Positions 25,857 to 36,158 of a stretch of 64,000 bases of DNA are shown piece after piece. The notes under the pieces were generated by a model. It made no database searches, had not been told where the DNA came from, and saw nothing but the letters and a program-made list of their open reading frames with translations. The translations under genes and the position numbers were made by a program. Source of the DNA: Corynebacterium sp. ACRPH (lineage in GTDB: Bacteria; Actinomycetota; Actinomycetes; Mycobacteriales; Mycobacteriaceae); NCBI RefSeq assembly GCF_022347285.1, contig NZ_JAKRND010000011.1:20778-84777 (forward strand), read 5' to 3'. Numbering within the stretch: the first letter of the stretch is position 1; each line of letters begins with the position of its first letter.

Positions 25857-27710
25857 CTAGCCGTTGTCCACGCCGACTTCCTTCTCCGGGCCTTGGGACT
25901 CCATCGCTGCGTCCAACTGCTTGCGAAGCTCCTCGGCGCGCTGCGGGTTGAAGTCCCGCCCGCCGACCATCGCCAGCATCCCGTCCAACACGCTGTTGCC
26001 GTAGTTGTGCCCGTGGCCATTCGGCACGTTGGCCGCAACTGGAAGATCCATGGTGACCTGCCAGAAGGTAACAAACGGGATCCAGGACATAGACGGCGAG
26101 CGGTCAAAACCCGCCGGTTCCTTCAGCCAATCGGGTTCCTGGGCGATCAGCGACGGCGACCACCACACCACCGGGTCCGAAGGATGCTGAATAAACAGGA
26201 TTCGCGGATGGTGCCAGCCGGCGCGCGAGGTCAGATCTTCTTCTCGACGCCACCGCCAGATCTCATCGGAGTTCTCCGCAAAGCGGACATTCAGCCCGCC
26301 CGCGTATTCCGCAGACACTTGCGGCGAGCCGGGGTCTCGCCGATCCACCAGGTCGTGCCACAGCTTGTTTGAGTTCGGTGGCCCCACCCACAGCAGGCCA
26401 TCCACGCTAGAGACGATGTCGCGCACGCCAGAGAATGCCCCACTGCCCGCGTTGGTACCCAGCGATTCGCCGTAAACGTACAGCTTCGGGCGGTCGTTTT
26501 CCGGCAGGGTGCGCCACCAGTCCACGACGGTGGAGACCAGCGCCTCTCCCGCGTCTTCCACGCGCTGCTGGTCGGCGATGAACTGCACGCCACTGGGCAA
26601 GTAGGAGTACTGGGCCGAGGCGATCGCGGAATCGCCGTCGAACATCAGCTCGAAGGCCTGGGCGGTCGTGGGATTCACCCATCCGGTGCCGGTCGCGGGC
26701 ACCACGAGCAACGCCTCGCGGTCCTTCGCGCCCGTCCGCTTCAACTCCTCGACCACGCTTTCCGCTCGGGCTTTATCCGTATCCTCCGCACCGTTTTCCA
26801 GGCTGGCGTACACACGGATGGGTTCCTTGCTGGGTCGGCCGGTCAGAGCCTCCAGCTCGTCCTTGTACATCCCCAAGCCGACGAACCTAGTGCCGAAGGC
26901 GCCCAGATCCTCCCACTTGTTGGGCGACTGCGGGCTGCCGGAACGCTCCGGCACCTGGGGTTGCTCCAGATCCTCCCGGATCTCCTGGTCCCGGACCGAA
27001 AACACCCGTTCGGTGGCGCTGACAACCGTGCCGGGGACGACGGTATCCACCAGGAAAAGCAAGGCCATGCCGACGGCCAACCAGGCGAACAGCGGGCGGG
27101 TAACCCCACCCAAGCGGCGCCCCACGGGGCCGTCTTCCAACGCCTCGATCAGCCACAGCAGTCCCTTGCCCACCAGCACGATCAGCGCCCACAGTCCGAT
27201 GCCGATGGGCAGCACCAGCAGGAACTCCGCCGCCGTATAAGCCTCCGCGTCCATCAGGTGTGCCAGCTCCTGCTGCCAGCGCACGGCGAAGGAAACCCAC
27301 ACAAGTAGCGCCAGAATCACGACGGCCACGAAGCCAATCTCCAGGCCATTCTTCAGCTTCCGCATCCCCCGGTCGCTGAGATCCAGCCTGTCCTGCAGCT
27401 TCTCTAGCAGCCCCAAGGCCTTGCGGCGGCCCCGTCCCATGGGCTCGTTGAAGCGCCGCTGAAGGAAGGCTTCCCACAGCCAGTGCAGGAACACACCAAC
27501 GGTGTAGCCGGTGCCACCGGAGATACCCGCGACCACTCCCTGGAATAGCCAGTCGCGCGGCAGCAGCGAGGGCGTGAGCGAAGCCGCGAACAGCAGCGCG
27601 CCGACGATCACACCGCCGGGATCCACGTGGGCCTCCCACTGATTTCTGGCGGCGCTCAGCCTCTCTGTGTACTCCTCCTCTGTGGTGGAGGCGACATCAG
27701 CTATCTTCAA
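25857..27710 (-). CDS. Membrane-anchored alpha/beta hydrolase (Abhydrolase_9 type)
   Basis: The 617-residue protein has about six N-terminal membrane helices (residues 30-240), including LLFAASLTPSLLPRDWLFQGVVAG. A large alpha/beta-hydrolase domain follows. Its nucleophile elbow is YGESLGTNAG (Ser) and it ends with HNYGNSVLDGM, supplying a candidate catalytic His. Related actinobacterial proteins are of unknown substrate; a lipid or ester is plausible. The TTG start at 27710 lies inside the end of the ABC-F gene, overlapping it by 14 bases, which points to translational coupling. A motif variant, TCTTCTTCTCGACGCC, occurs near 26236-26251. Confidence 0.8.
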   Translation of the reverse strand: MKIADVASTTEEEYTERLSAARNQWEAHVDPGGVIVGALLFAASLTPSLLPRDWLFQGVVAGISGGTGYTVGVFLHWLWEAFLQRRFNEPMGRGRRKALGLLEKLQDRLDLSDRGMRKLKNGLEIGFVAVVILALLVWVSFAVRWQQELAHLMDAEAYTAAEFLLVLPIGIGLWALIVLVGKGLLWLIEALEDGPVGRRLGGVTRPLFAWLAVGMALLFLVDTVVPGTVVSATERVFSVRDQEIREDLEQPQVPERSGSPQSPNKWEDLGAFGTRFVGLGMYKDELEALTGRPSKEPIRVYASLENGAEDTDKARAESVVEELKRTGAKDREALLVVPATGTGWVNPTTAQAFELMFDGDSAIASAQYSYLPSGVQFIADQQRVEDAGEALVSTVVDWWRTLPENDRPKLYVYGESLGTNAGSGAFSGVRDIVSSVDGLLWVGPPNSNKLWHDLVDRRDPGSPQVSAEYAGGLNVRFAENSDEIWRWRREEDLTSRAGWHHPRILFIQHPSDPVVWWSPSLIAQEPDWLKEPAGFDRSPSMSWIPFVTFWQVTMDLPVAANVPNGHGHNYGNSVLDGMLAMVGGRDFNPQRAEELRKQLDAAMESQGPEKEVGVDNG

Positions 27711-29529
27711 GCTTCTCCCCGATTTCCAGCCACTGCATCTCCAGCTCGCCGTGTTCTTCCTGGTGAGTCTTCAGGTCCTTATCCAGTGCGGCCAGCTCGT
27801 CAGTCACGGGCTCGCCGGTGGCTGCTCTCTCCGCCACCTCGTTCATCTTCTCGTGGATGGAGTTAATCTTCTGCTCGATCTTGCCCATCTTCCTTTCCAG
27901 CGCGCTCATTTCCTTGGTGAGTGCGTGAACCTCTTTGGCGCCGAGGCTGGGGCGTCCAGAAGAAACAGCGCCAGAATCCGCAGCGTCGAAGGTCAGAGTG
28001 TTCTTGCGCCCCTCATCGCTGGCCTCCTGCTTGCGGCGCTCCAGGTACTGCTCGATGCCGCCGGGCAGGTTCGTCAGCCGGCCATCGCCGAACAGCGCCC
28101 AGGTGGAATCGCAGATGCGCTCGATCAGGTAACGGTCGTGGGAAATCACCACAAGCGTGCCGGGCCATTCGTCCAGCAGGCTTTCCAACTCCTGCAGGGT
28201 GTCGATGTCCAGGTCGTTCGTCGGCTCGTCCAGCAACAGCACGTTCGGTTCGGCCATCAGCACGCGGGTCAGCTGCAGGCGGCGCTTCTCGCCACCCGAC
28301 AGGTCCCCGATGGGCGTGCGCTGGCGCTTCGCGCTGAAGCCCAACCGCTCGGCCAGCTGGGAGGCGCTGATCTCCTTGTCGCCGAAGGTCACGTAACTGG
28401 CGACGTCCTCGACAGACTCAATCAGGCGCTTCGTGGGGTCCAGGTCGTCTAACTCCTGCCGCAGCCAACCCAGGCGCACGGTCTTGCCCTCGATGCGGCG
28501 GCCCTGCTCCAGCGGCGCCTCGCCCGCCAAGGTACGCAGCAGGGTCGTCTTGCCGGAACCGTTCACCCCCACCAGGCCGATGCGCTCGCCGGGACCCAAA
28601 CGCCAGGTCAGGTCCTCGACAAGGGTGCGCCCGTCCGGGGTGGTGATGCACGCATTCTCCAGCTCGATGACCTTCTTGCCCTGGCGGCGCGCGGAGAAGC
28701 TCATCAGCTCCACCTTGTTGCGCATCGGCGGCACGTCGGCGATCAGGGATTCCGCAGCCTCGATGCGGTAGCGCGGCTTCGACGTTCGCGCGGGCGCACC
28801 GCGGCGCAGCCACGCCAGCTCCTTGCGCGCGAGGTTCTGGCGACGCTGTTCGGCCGCATCCGCCTGCCTGGCGCGCTCGGCGCGGGCGAAGGTCCAGTCG
28901 TTGTAGCCACCCTCGTAGACGTCTACCGCGCCGTCGTGCACCTCCCAGGTGTGGTTGGCGACGGTATCCAGGAACCAGCGGTCGTGGGTGACCACAACCA
29001 GTGCAGTGTTGCGCCCCAGCAGGTGCTCAGCCAGCCACTGCACGCCTTCGACGTCCAGGTGGTTGGTCGGCTCGTCGAGGATCAGCAGGTCCAGATCCTG
29101 CACCAACGCGGCGGCCAGGCCGGTTCGGCGGCGCTCGCCACCGGACAGCGAGTGCACGGGAGTATCCAGCCCCAGCCGGGCGATGTCCAGCCCGTTGAGT
29201 ACGCTGCGCACCTTCGGGTCGCCGGCCCATTCGTATTCCTGCAGACCCAGCGGTTCCAGCACTGCCCCGGCGACAGTCATGTCTTCCGGCGCGTCGCGCA
29301 ACACATCCTGAGTGACCATTGCCATGCGCAGGTCGTTGTTGTGGCTTACGCGCCCGGAGTCCGGCTCGTCCTTCCGGCTCAGGATGTTCAGCAGGGTGGA
29401 CTTGCCACCTCCGTTGAGCCCGACCACGCCGATGCGGTCGTTACTATCCACGCCGAGGCTTACGTCGTCGAGCAGGGTCTTTAGCCCGTAGCTCTTCGAG
29501 ACTTTTTCTAGGTTGATGAGGTTACTCAA
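27697..29529 (-). CDS. ABC-F family ATPase (Uup-like) acting on ribosomes
   Basis: This 610-residue soluble protein has two ABC cassettes and no membrane domain. Walker A motifs are GLNGGGKST and GVNGSGKTT; signature motifs are LSGGERRR and LSGGEKRR; Walker B regions are LLILDEPTNHLD and VLLLDEPTNDLD. The inter-domain linker (about residues 240-330) is followed later by a C-terminal coiled coil (ALTKEMSALERKMGKIEQKI), typical of Uup. ABC-F proteins bind the ribosomal E site or act in DNA maintenance. The start is TTG 29529, overlapping the ispE end by 8 bases. It is in a four-gene overlapping chain with rsmA, ispE and the hydrolase. Confidence 0.9.
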   Translation of the reverse strand: MSNLINLEKVSKSYGLKTLLDDVSLGVDSNDRIGVVGLNGGGKSTLLNILSRKDEPDSGRVSHNNDLRMAMVTQDVLRDAPEDMTVAGAVLEPLGLQEYEWAGDPKVRSVLNGLDIARLGLDTPVHSLSGGERRRTGLAAALVQDLDLLILDEPTNHLDVEGVQWLAEHLLGRNTALVVVTHDRWFLDTVANHTWEVHDGAVDVYEGGYNDWTFARAERARQADAAEQRRQNLARKELAWLRRGAPARTSKPRYRIEAAESLIADVPPMRNKVELMSFSARRQGKKVIELENACITTPDGRTLVEDLTWRLGPGERIGLVGVNGSGKTTLLRTLAGEAPLEQGRRIEGKTVRLGWLRQELDDLDPTKRLIESVEDVASYVTFGDKEISASQLAERLGFSAKRQRTPIGDLSGGEKRRLQLTRVLMAEPNVLLLDEPTNDLDIDTLQELESLLDEWPGTLVVISHDRYLIERICDSTWALFGDGRLTNLPGGIEQYLERRKQEASDEGRKNTLTFDAADSGAVSSGRPSLGAKEVHALTKEMSALERKMGKIEQKINSIHEKMNEVAERAATGEPVTDELAALDKDLKTHQEEHGELEMQWLEIGEKLEDS

Positions 29530-30577
29530 GTACTTCTTCCCTTTTTATGACGCCCGCAGCCGCAGCTGGGGAACTCGTCGTCATCGTGGAGCTGGCTTTC
29601 CCGGCCACGCTGACGGCTGTCGCGACCTCCACCGCGTCGTCGGCGGATGCGCATAGCATGGCGACCGTGGGGCCGGAACCGGAAACGATTGCGGCGATGG
29701 CGCCGGCCTCCTCGGCGGCCTTCAGGGTCTCGCGCAGGCTGGGCAGCAGGCTGATGGCCGGGGCCTGCAAGTCGTTAACCAGCAGCTTTCCCACTTCTTC
29801 CGGGTTGCCTGTCCGCAGAGCTGCGATCAGCCCCTCGGGGCTTCCGGCTCGCGCGGCCTTGGGGCTGGCCTCCGAGGCAGCGGCGCGCTGCTGGTCCAGC
29901 TGACTAAACACCTCCGGGGTGGATAGGCCGCGCTTGTCGGTGGCGATGGCCCAGTGATAGGTGCCCGTGGCGATGACGGGCATGAGGTTTTCCCCTTTGC
30001 CCGTGCCCCTTGCTGTGCCGCCGAGCAGGCAGAAGGGCACGTCGGCGCCGAGGTCGGCTGCGATGCCGGACAGTTGTGCGCCGTCCGGGCGGCGCGGGGA
30101 ACGCGGGTCCGGGAAGTACAGCTCTGTCGCCGCAACCAGCGCGGCTGCCGCATCCGCCGATCCCCCGGCCATTCCGCCGGCAACGGGAATTCCCTTGTTG
30201 ATGTGGATGTGCACGGGCTGTGCTGCCCAGGGGACGTGCGTGTCTCGTGCCAGTTTCTGGATCGCGGCAACGGCCTTCCACGCCAGGTTGCTGGAATCCT
30301 GTGGCACCAGGTGGCTGTCGAAGCCGGAGACACTCCAGGTGCACGGCGCCGCTTCGGCCTCTTGTACAGCTTCGGCATCCTGCGCGCCTCGCGCATCCCG
30401 CAGGGCGACGGTGACCTCTTCCTTCAGCGACACGGCCTGAAAGACCGTGTCGAGCTCGTGGTAGCCATCTTCTCTGGCCGGCCCCACGCCGAGATGCAGG
30501 TTCACCTTGCCGTGTGCACTAGCCGTGACGGAGCGGTACTGGGGCTCCTGGGGGCCGAAGATGTGGGAAACAGTCAT
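29522..30577 (-). CDS. ispE: 4-diphosphocytidyl-2-C-methyl-D-erythritol kinase
   Basis: IspE is the fourth step of the MEP isoprenoid pathway, an ATP-dependent GHMP kinase. Motifs: [24 protein letters not shown] at the N-terminus, then the GHMP glycine loop [18 protein letters not shown], and the C-terminal [12 protein letters not shown]. At 351 residues it is longer than the E. coli enzyme (283) because of insertions near residues 60-75 and 225-245 rich in Ala/Glu. The ATG overlaps the rsmA stop (ATGA), and its own end overlaps the ABC-F start. The rpfB-rsmA-ispE order matches M. tuberculosis. Copy 9 of the recurrent motif covers its last codons. Confidence 0.95.
   Translation of the reverse strand: MTVSHIFGPQEPQYRSVTASAHGKVNLHLGVGPAREDGYHELDTVFQAVSLKEEVTVALRDARGAQDAEAVQEAEAAPCTWSVSGFDSHLVPQDSSNLAWKAVAAIQKLARDTHVPWAAQPVHIHINKGIPVAGGMAGGSADAAAALVAATELYFPDPRSPRRPDGAQLSGIAADLGADVPFCLLGGTARGTGKGENLMPVIATGTYHWAIATDKRGLSTPEVFSQLDQQRAAASEASPKAARAGSPEGLIAALRTGNPEEVGKLLVNDLQAPAISLLPSLRETLKAAEEAGAIAAIVSGSGPTVAMLCASADDAVEVATAVSVAGKASSTMTTSSPAAAAGVIKREEVLE
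29537..29554 (+). repeat. Recurrent motif, copy 9 (end of ispE)
   Basis: TTCCCTTTTTATGACGCC, antisense to the C-terminal codons of ispE. Confidence 0.6.
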
Positions 30578-31524
30578 TGTGCACCCCTCAGCGAGGCCGC
30601 GGCTAGTTGCACGAACTGTTCCGTCGAGAGCTTCTCACCGCGCAGGGTCGGGTCGATCCCCGCGCTTCGCAGCGCACCTTCGGCCGCCTGGCCGCTGCCG
30701 AAGTGGCCGGACAGGGCGGCACGCAGCGTCTTGCGGCGCTGCAGGAAAGCAGCGTCTGCCAGAGCGAAGACCTCGCGCCGCAGCTGCTCGGCATCTAGCT
30801 GTTCAATACCCTGATCTGCGTCAAACTGCTCGGCGCCCGACTGCCTGCCAGCCCACGGCTCCGCCCCTTCGGCGTAGCGGTCGATGCGCACCAGGCCGGA
30901 ATCGATCTTCGGCGCTGGCCAAAAGACGTTCTTGCCGATAGTCGCCGCGCGGGCGACGGAGCCGTAGAAACCAGCCTTCACGCTGGGCACACCATAGATC
31001 TTGGATCCGGGCGCGGCGGCCAGACGGTCGGCGACCTCCAGCTGCACCATGACCAGAACGCGGTCGATACTGGGGAACTCCTCCAGCATGTGCAAAAGCA
31101 CGGGAACGGAGACGTTATAGGGAAGATTCGCCACCAGTGCGGTGGGAAGGGGGCGTCCAGCGTCGGCAAAGTCCTGCGCCGTGACCGCCATCGCGTCCTT
31201 GAGGATCACCGCTGCATCAGCCTCGCCTGCTCCCTGTTCATCCAGGGTGGCAGGCAGCTTGGCGGCGAGGCGCGGATCGATCTCCACGGCGGTAACGCTC
31301 GCGCCAGTTTCCAGCAGCGCGAGGGTCAAAGAGCCCAGGCCAGGGCCGATCTCCACCACGTTGTCGTCCGCGGTGACATCGGCGGCCTTGACGATCTTGC
31401 GCACCGTGTTGGGATCGTGGACGAAGTTCTGCCCCAGCTTCTTAGTGGGGTTTAGGTCCAGTTCCTCGGCGAGCTGCCGGATCTCATTGGGCCCCAGCAG
31501 CCGAATCTTCCGTTCATTCACCAT
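30574..31524 (-). CDS. rsmA: 16S rRNA (adenine1518-N6/adenine1519-N6)-dimethyltransferase
   Basis: RsmA (KsgA) dimethylates two adjacent adenines in the 3' hairpin of 16S rRNA late in 30S assembly. The SAM-binding fold is shown by [38 protein letters not shown] and the catalytic NLPYN motif. [14 protein letters not shown] and [12 protein letters not shown] mark the C-terminal domain. Length is 316 residues, with an acidic/Gln insertion near residues 225-245. ATG 31524 is used. It is 104 bases downstream of rpfB and overlaps ispE by 4 bases. Confidence 0.96.
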   Translation of the reverse strand: MVNERKIRLLGPNEIRQLAEELDLNPTKKLGQNFVHDPNTVRKIVKAADVTADDNVVEIGPGLGSLTLALLETGASVTAVEIDPRLAAKLPATLDEQGAGEADAAVILKDAMAVTAQDFADAGRPLPTALVANLPYNVSVPVLLHMLEEFPSIDRVLVMVQLEVADRLAAAPGSKIYGVPSVKAGFYGSVARAATIGKNVFWPAPKIDSGLVRIDRYAEGAEPWAGRQSGAEQFDADQGIEQLDAEQLRREVFALADAAFLQRRKTLRAALSGHFGSGQAAEGALRSAGIDPTLRGEKLSTEQFVQLAAASLRGAQ

Positions 31525-31628
31525 TCACAGGATAGTCGAGCTGGTGCCCGATAAAAACCGAGGTTGCTGCGCTGCTGTGCATAGCTGTGCGCTGTTGTGC
31601 ACAGCCATCCGCTACAGTGCTCTACGGC

Positions 31629-32849
<1,221 letters not shown>

Positions 32850-32916
32850 TCAACCTCGCCACGTTCTGTGCACGTAGCGACGGGGCGCCCGAACGCCGAT
32901 TTTTTCAACTTTTGTC

Positions 32917-32945
32917 ACAATACGATAACGATCCTTGTTAAACAA
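32917..32945 (-). promoter_or_regulatory. Putative rpfB promoter with overlapping quasi-palindrome
   Basis: On the minus strand TTGTTT (32945-32940) and TATTGT (32922-32917) are separated by 17 bases, giving a leader of about 100 bases. A near-perfect palindrome, GATCCTTGTT-A-AACAAAGATC (plus strand 32930-32950, one mismatch), covers the -35 and looks like an operator. Confidence 0.5.
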
Positions 32946-32981
32946 AGATCCACGCCAAAATGTTCCGCAAATCACAAATAT

Positions 32982-33017
32982 GGGGGTGCAGCTGCGATAA
33001 CAGCAGACACAGCCCCC
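32982..33017. repeat. Large imperfect hairpin between tatD and rpfB
   Basis: GGGGGTGCAGCTGC and a GCAG...CAGCCCCC arm fold into a stem with five outer G-C pairs. There is no T-run on either strand, so it is a poor terminator. The G-run and C-run half sites resemble the loose binding consensus reported for RamA in corynebacteria; this is conjecture. Confidence 0.35.
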
Positions 33018-33099
33018 AACATGCGTTAATTTCTATATGTTTTCGTTACCTAGCGTCACACAAGGAACAGAAACCTCACTAGCGAGACAGCACTATGCA

Positions 33100-34017
33100 C
33101 TAAGTGCCCAGGTCGATCCCGTAGAGCCGTTGAGCGTTCGCGGTGATCAGCTCCCCCAGCTCCTGCGGCTCTACCCCGCGCTGCTCCGCCACACAGGCCG
33201 CGGTGTATCCGACAAAGGCCGGCTCGTTGCGCGCGCCCCGGAAAGGCTCGGGGGTCATGTAGGGCGCATCGGTCTCCACCAGAATCTGCTCCGCCGGGGC
33301 AATGCGCGCTGCCTCGCGCAGCTCCTCATTGCGCTTGAAGGTCACGTTGCCCGCGAAGGACAGCACGTAGCCGCGATCCAGTGACTCCTTAGCCACGTCC
33401 AGCGGGGAGGAGAAGCAGTGCAGGATCACATTCTCCGGCTGCGGCGCGTCGGCGAGCACTCGCAGCAGGTCGGCATCGGCCTCGCGGTTGTGGATCATCA
33501 GCGCCTTGCCGGATTCGCAGGCCAAATCGATATGGAAGCGCAGCGCCTCTTCCTGCACCTCGATGCTCGGCGTTTCCTCCCCGTCACCTGGATCCTTGCC
33601 GATCCAATACGCATCCAGGCCGGTCTCGCCGATCGCCACGCAGCGCGGGTGGAAGGCCATCTCGCGCAAACGCTCGCGCACTTCTCCCGCCACCGTCTGG
33701 GCCTTAGTCGGATGTACAGCGCAGGCCGCCCACACGCGGTCGTGGAATTCCGCAGCTTGTAGGGCCTTCTCCGTTTCCTCGATCCCGTCGCCGACGGTGC
33801 ACACGCCGCGCACGCCGGCAGCATAGGCGCGATCCATGAACTCCCCCACCAGCCGGCGGTGGCCTTCCTCCCCGAACGTCCTGTCCCCTGCATCCGAGCC
33901 CACCACATCCTGCCGGTGCTGGTTCTTCAGCACCGTGGACCACAGGTGGGTGTGGGAGTCGAACAGCGGGACTATCGGCTCGGGTGGGACGGGTGTCGGA
34001 CGCTTCTTTCTTGCCAT
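33100..34017 (-). CDS. tatD: TatD family metal-dependent hydrolase (DNase)
   Basis: This 305-residue TIM-barrel metallohydrolase contains the family landmarks: FDSHTHL (metal-binding HxH), AIGETGLD (Glu), IHNREAD (His), ILHCFSS (His) and LVETDAPYMTPEP (Asp). TatD enzymes have 3'-5' exonuclease or deoxyribonuclease activity. ATG 34017 is taken as the start; two GTG codons directly before it are alternatives. An acidic insertion (GKDPGDGEETPSIEV) sits in the middle of the domain. It lies between metG and rpfB as in M. tuberculosis, though here an MFS gene and a HAD gene intervene. Confidence 0.9.
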   Translation of the reverse strand: MARKKRPTPVPPEPIVPLFDSHTHLWSTVLKNQHRQDVVGSDAGDRTFGEEGHRRLVGEFMDRAYAAGVRGVCTVGDGIEETEKALQAAEFHDRVWAACAVHPTKAQTVAGEVRERLREMAFHPRCVAIGETGLDAYWIGKDPGDGEETPSIEVQEEALRFHIDLACESGKALMIHNREADADLLRVLADAPQPENVILHCFSSPLDVAKESLDRGYVLSFAGNVTFKRNEELREAARIAPAEQILVETDAPYMTPEPFRGARNEPAFVGYTAACVAEQRGVEPQELGELITANAQRLYGIDLGT

Positions 34018-34062
34018 GCCCACCACCCTAGCGCTCCCTTAGGCGGTGCTCCCTAGGCGGTT

Positions 34063-35337
34063 CTACGTGCGGTCGTCCACGAACACCTTCCGGCTGGCCA
34101 CCAGGCCCGCCGCCAGCAAAACGAAGTTGAACCCCACAAGAACCAACAGCCCGGCGGTCCAGGACGCAGTGGCGTCATAAAGAGCACCAAAACCAAAAGG
34201 CCCGACGCAGGCGACCGTGTACCCAATGCCCTGCGCACCCGAAGAAAGAACCGCGGCGGCCTTTGGTTCGCGGGTGCGGGTGGCTATCAGCATCAGCCCC
34301 AGCGGGAAGGTGGAGCAGCCCAGCGAGACCAGCGAGATCCACACTACTGGCAGGCGCATCGGGTCGGTGATCACCATCAGCAGGGCCACGAACATGCAGC
34401 TGCACGACAGTATCGTCACCCACGCCGCGCCGCGCTCAAAGCGGGAGGTCATCCACGGCACGATAAACGACGAGGCAGTTCCGACCAGCGCGAACACTCC
34501 GCCGATAATGCCGCCGAGCTGCGCCGATCCACCAGATTCCACGATGATCTTCGGCGCCCACGTGATGAAACAGTAGGAAATGGAGGACGTCATGGCGAAC
34601 ATCACCACGATTCCCCAGCTCACGGGATTGCGCCACATGTGCCGATACGCGCCGCGCGACTCGCTGTTCTTGTTCTTTATGACGCCCAGTAGCTTCCGCG
34701 GGTGCGCCTGTCGCAACATCTCGCTCCCGCGCTGGGCCGCGGTTCCCGGAGTCACCGAAAACACGAGAACTCCCCAGCACAGCAGCGCCAACAGCGGCGG
34801 GATCGCCCACACTCCAATCGCCACGCGCCATCCGCCGAGCTCGGCTAGCGGAACGGACACCACGGATGCGGTAGCCATGCTGACCTGCCCGACGGCCATG
34901 TAGGCGATCGACATGACCGTTAGCTTGAACGGGAAGTAGTCCTTAATAACAGCAGGCAGCAGAGTGTTGGTGATACCCACTCCGACCAGGCCGATCATCG
35001 TCCCGGCGAGGAATGCCAGCCCGTTGGGCGCCGCAGCGCGTAGGCCGAATCCGGCGGTGGCCAACACCATGGCGGTACTGATGACCGCGCGGAAGGATAG
35101 CACCCTTGCTAAAGGGCTGGAAAGAACCGCGGCGACGGCGAACATGGCCGTAGGTGCCATGCCGACCAGCCCGATGAAAAGGTCGGAGGCGCCGAGGCCA
35201 GTGTGAACTTCGTCGGCGATAGGCGGGAAGGCGCTGACGGGGCTGCGCAGATTGGAGCTGGTCAGCAGCACCGCGAGAGCAGCGATAAGCGCCATCGCAG
35301 AGGGCACGCGACGGGTCGCACTGGTCGCCTTCGACAT
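34063..35337 (-). CDS. MFS transporter of the CynX/NimT type
   Basis: This 424-residue protein has 12 predicted membrane helices. The N-terminal LLTSSNLRSPVSAFPPIADEV is the characteristic pattern of the CynX/NimT anion-type MFS branch (cyanate, nitroimidazole and related carriers). The central loop (RGSEMLRQAHPRKLLGVIKNKNSESRG) is basic. ATG 35337 is chosen because GGGGGTG lies 6 bases upstream; the GTG at 35346 would be inside that site. Substrate unknown. Two motif copies lie in the gene in opposite orientation (34171-34188 and 34669-34686). Confidence 0.83.
   Translation of the reverse strand: MSKATSATRRVPSAMALIAALAVLLTSSNLRSPVSAFPPIADEVHTGLGASDLFIGLVGMAPTAMFAVAAVLSSPLARVLSFRAVISTAMVLATAGFGLRAAAPNGLAFLAGTMIGLVGVGITNTLLPAVIKDYFPFKLTVMSIAYMAVGQVSMATASVVSVPLAELGGWRVAIGVWAIPPLLALLCWGVLVFSVTPGTAAQRGSEMLRQAHPRKLLGVIKNKNSESRGAYRHMWRNPVSWGIVVMFAMTSSISYCFITWAPKIIVESGGSAQLGGIIGGVFALVGTASSFIVPWMTSRFERGAAWVTILSCSCMFVALLMVITDPMRLPVVWISLVSLGCSTFPLGLMLIATRTREPKAAAVLSSGAQGIGYTVACVGPFGFGALYDATASWTAGLLVLVGFNFVLLAAGLVASRKVFVDDRT
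34171..34188 (-). repeat. Recurrent motif, copy 11 (in CynX-type MFS gene)
   Basis: Minus-strand reading: GGTGCTCTTTATGACGCC, coding as Gly-Ala-Leu-Tyr-Asp-Ala. Confidence 0.55.
34669..34686 (+). repeat. Recurrent motif, copy 12 (in CynX-type MFS gene)
   Basis: CTTGTTCTTTATGACGCC, antisense to the central cytosolic loop, where it forces codons for Gly-Val-Ile-Lys-Asn-Lys. Confidence 0.6.
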
Positions 35338-35473
35338 TTTGTTCACCCCCGGTTCGTTTTAGCTTCGCGTCAGCGCCACTTTCTAGACACGCAGGCGCGG
35401 CACACTAGCTACAAACCCTACTAGACCAGCAACCTCCCGCTACATTGCGACTGCAAAGGCAGGCACCAACACC

Positions 35474-36154
35474 ATGGAACACTTGATCGTCTTCGACTTG
35501 GGCGGCGTACTGGTTCAGCGCCGCCACACCCTGCGTGAGCTCACCACCGTAATGATCCGCCACGCCAACATTCAGTCTCGCTCCAACAACGGCAGCCAGA
35601 CCAGCGTTCCCACCATCATCACCGACCCGTTTAGCTTCGAGGCGGCATACGGCCGCTACCGCGAAAGCTACAGCCTGTCGATGGGGCCGAACGACTACTT
35701 CACCACCCTCTGCCGTGCCGCCGGCGTGCAGCCCACCGAGGAACTGATTGCGGAGCTGCTGGAGACCGACACTCGCCTGTGCTCCACCGTGAACACTTCC
35801 GTGCTGAACCTGCTGAATCACCTGAACGCCATCGACCAGCCGTGGGGAATATTCAGCAACGCGCCGCGTCCGGTTATGGAGGCCGTGATGGATCAGGATT
35901 GGACGACCGCCGCGGCCGTCACCTGCTTCTCCCCCGACCTGCGCTTCACCAAGCCCCACCAGGGTGCGTTCCGCCGCTTCGAGCAGGCCGCGGCCAGAGC
36001 CGGCCACGAGTACGCTTCCCTGATCTACTTCGACGACCGGCAGACTAACCTCGATGCCGCCAAGCGTCGCGGCTGGGAGGCATTCCCCTGGCACGGAGTC
36101 GAGTCCGTCCACGAGGTACTCTCGCCCATCACCGGCCTGCGCCGCGCGGACTAG
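35474..36154 (+). CDS. HAD superfamily hydrolase
   Basis: This 226-residue single-domain protein has HAD motif I VFDLGGVLV (nucleophile Asp; the second Asp of DxD is Gly, as in several HAD subfamilies). Motif II is IFSNAPR, motif III lies around FTKPHQGAFRR (Lys), and motif IV is IYFDDRQTNLDAAKRRGW. These indicate a phosphatase or haloacid-dehalogenase-like enzyme; the substrate is not predictable. It starts at ATG 35474 and ends 4 bases from the end of metG on the opposite strand. Confidence 0.83.
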   Translation: MEHLIVFDLGGVLVQRRHTLRELTTVMIRHANIQSRSNNGSQTSVPTIITDPFSFEAAYGRYRESYSLSMGPNDYFTTLCRAAGVQPTEELIAELLETDTRLCSTVNTSVLNLLNHLNAIDQPWGIFSNAPRPVMEAVMDQDWTTAAAVTCFSPDLRFTKPHQGAFRRFEQAAARAGHEYASLIYFDDRQTNLDAAKRRGWEAFPWHGVESVHEVLSPITGLRRAD

Positions 36155-36158
36155 CCTG

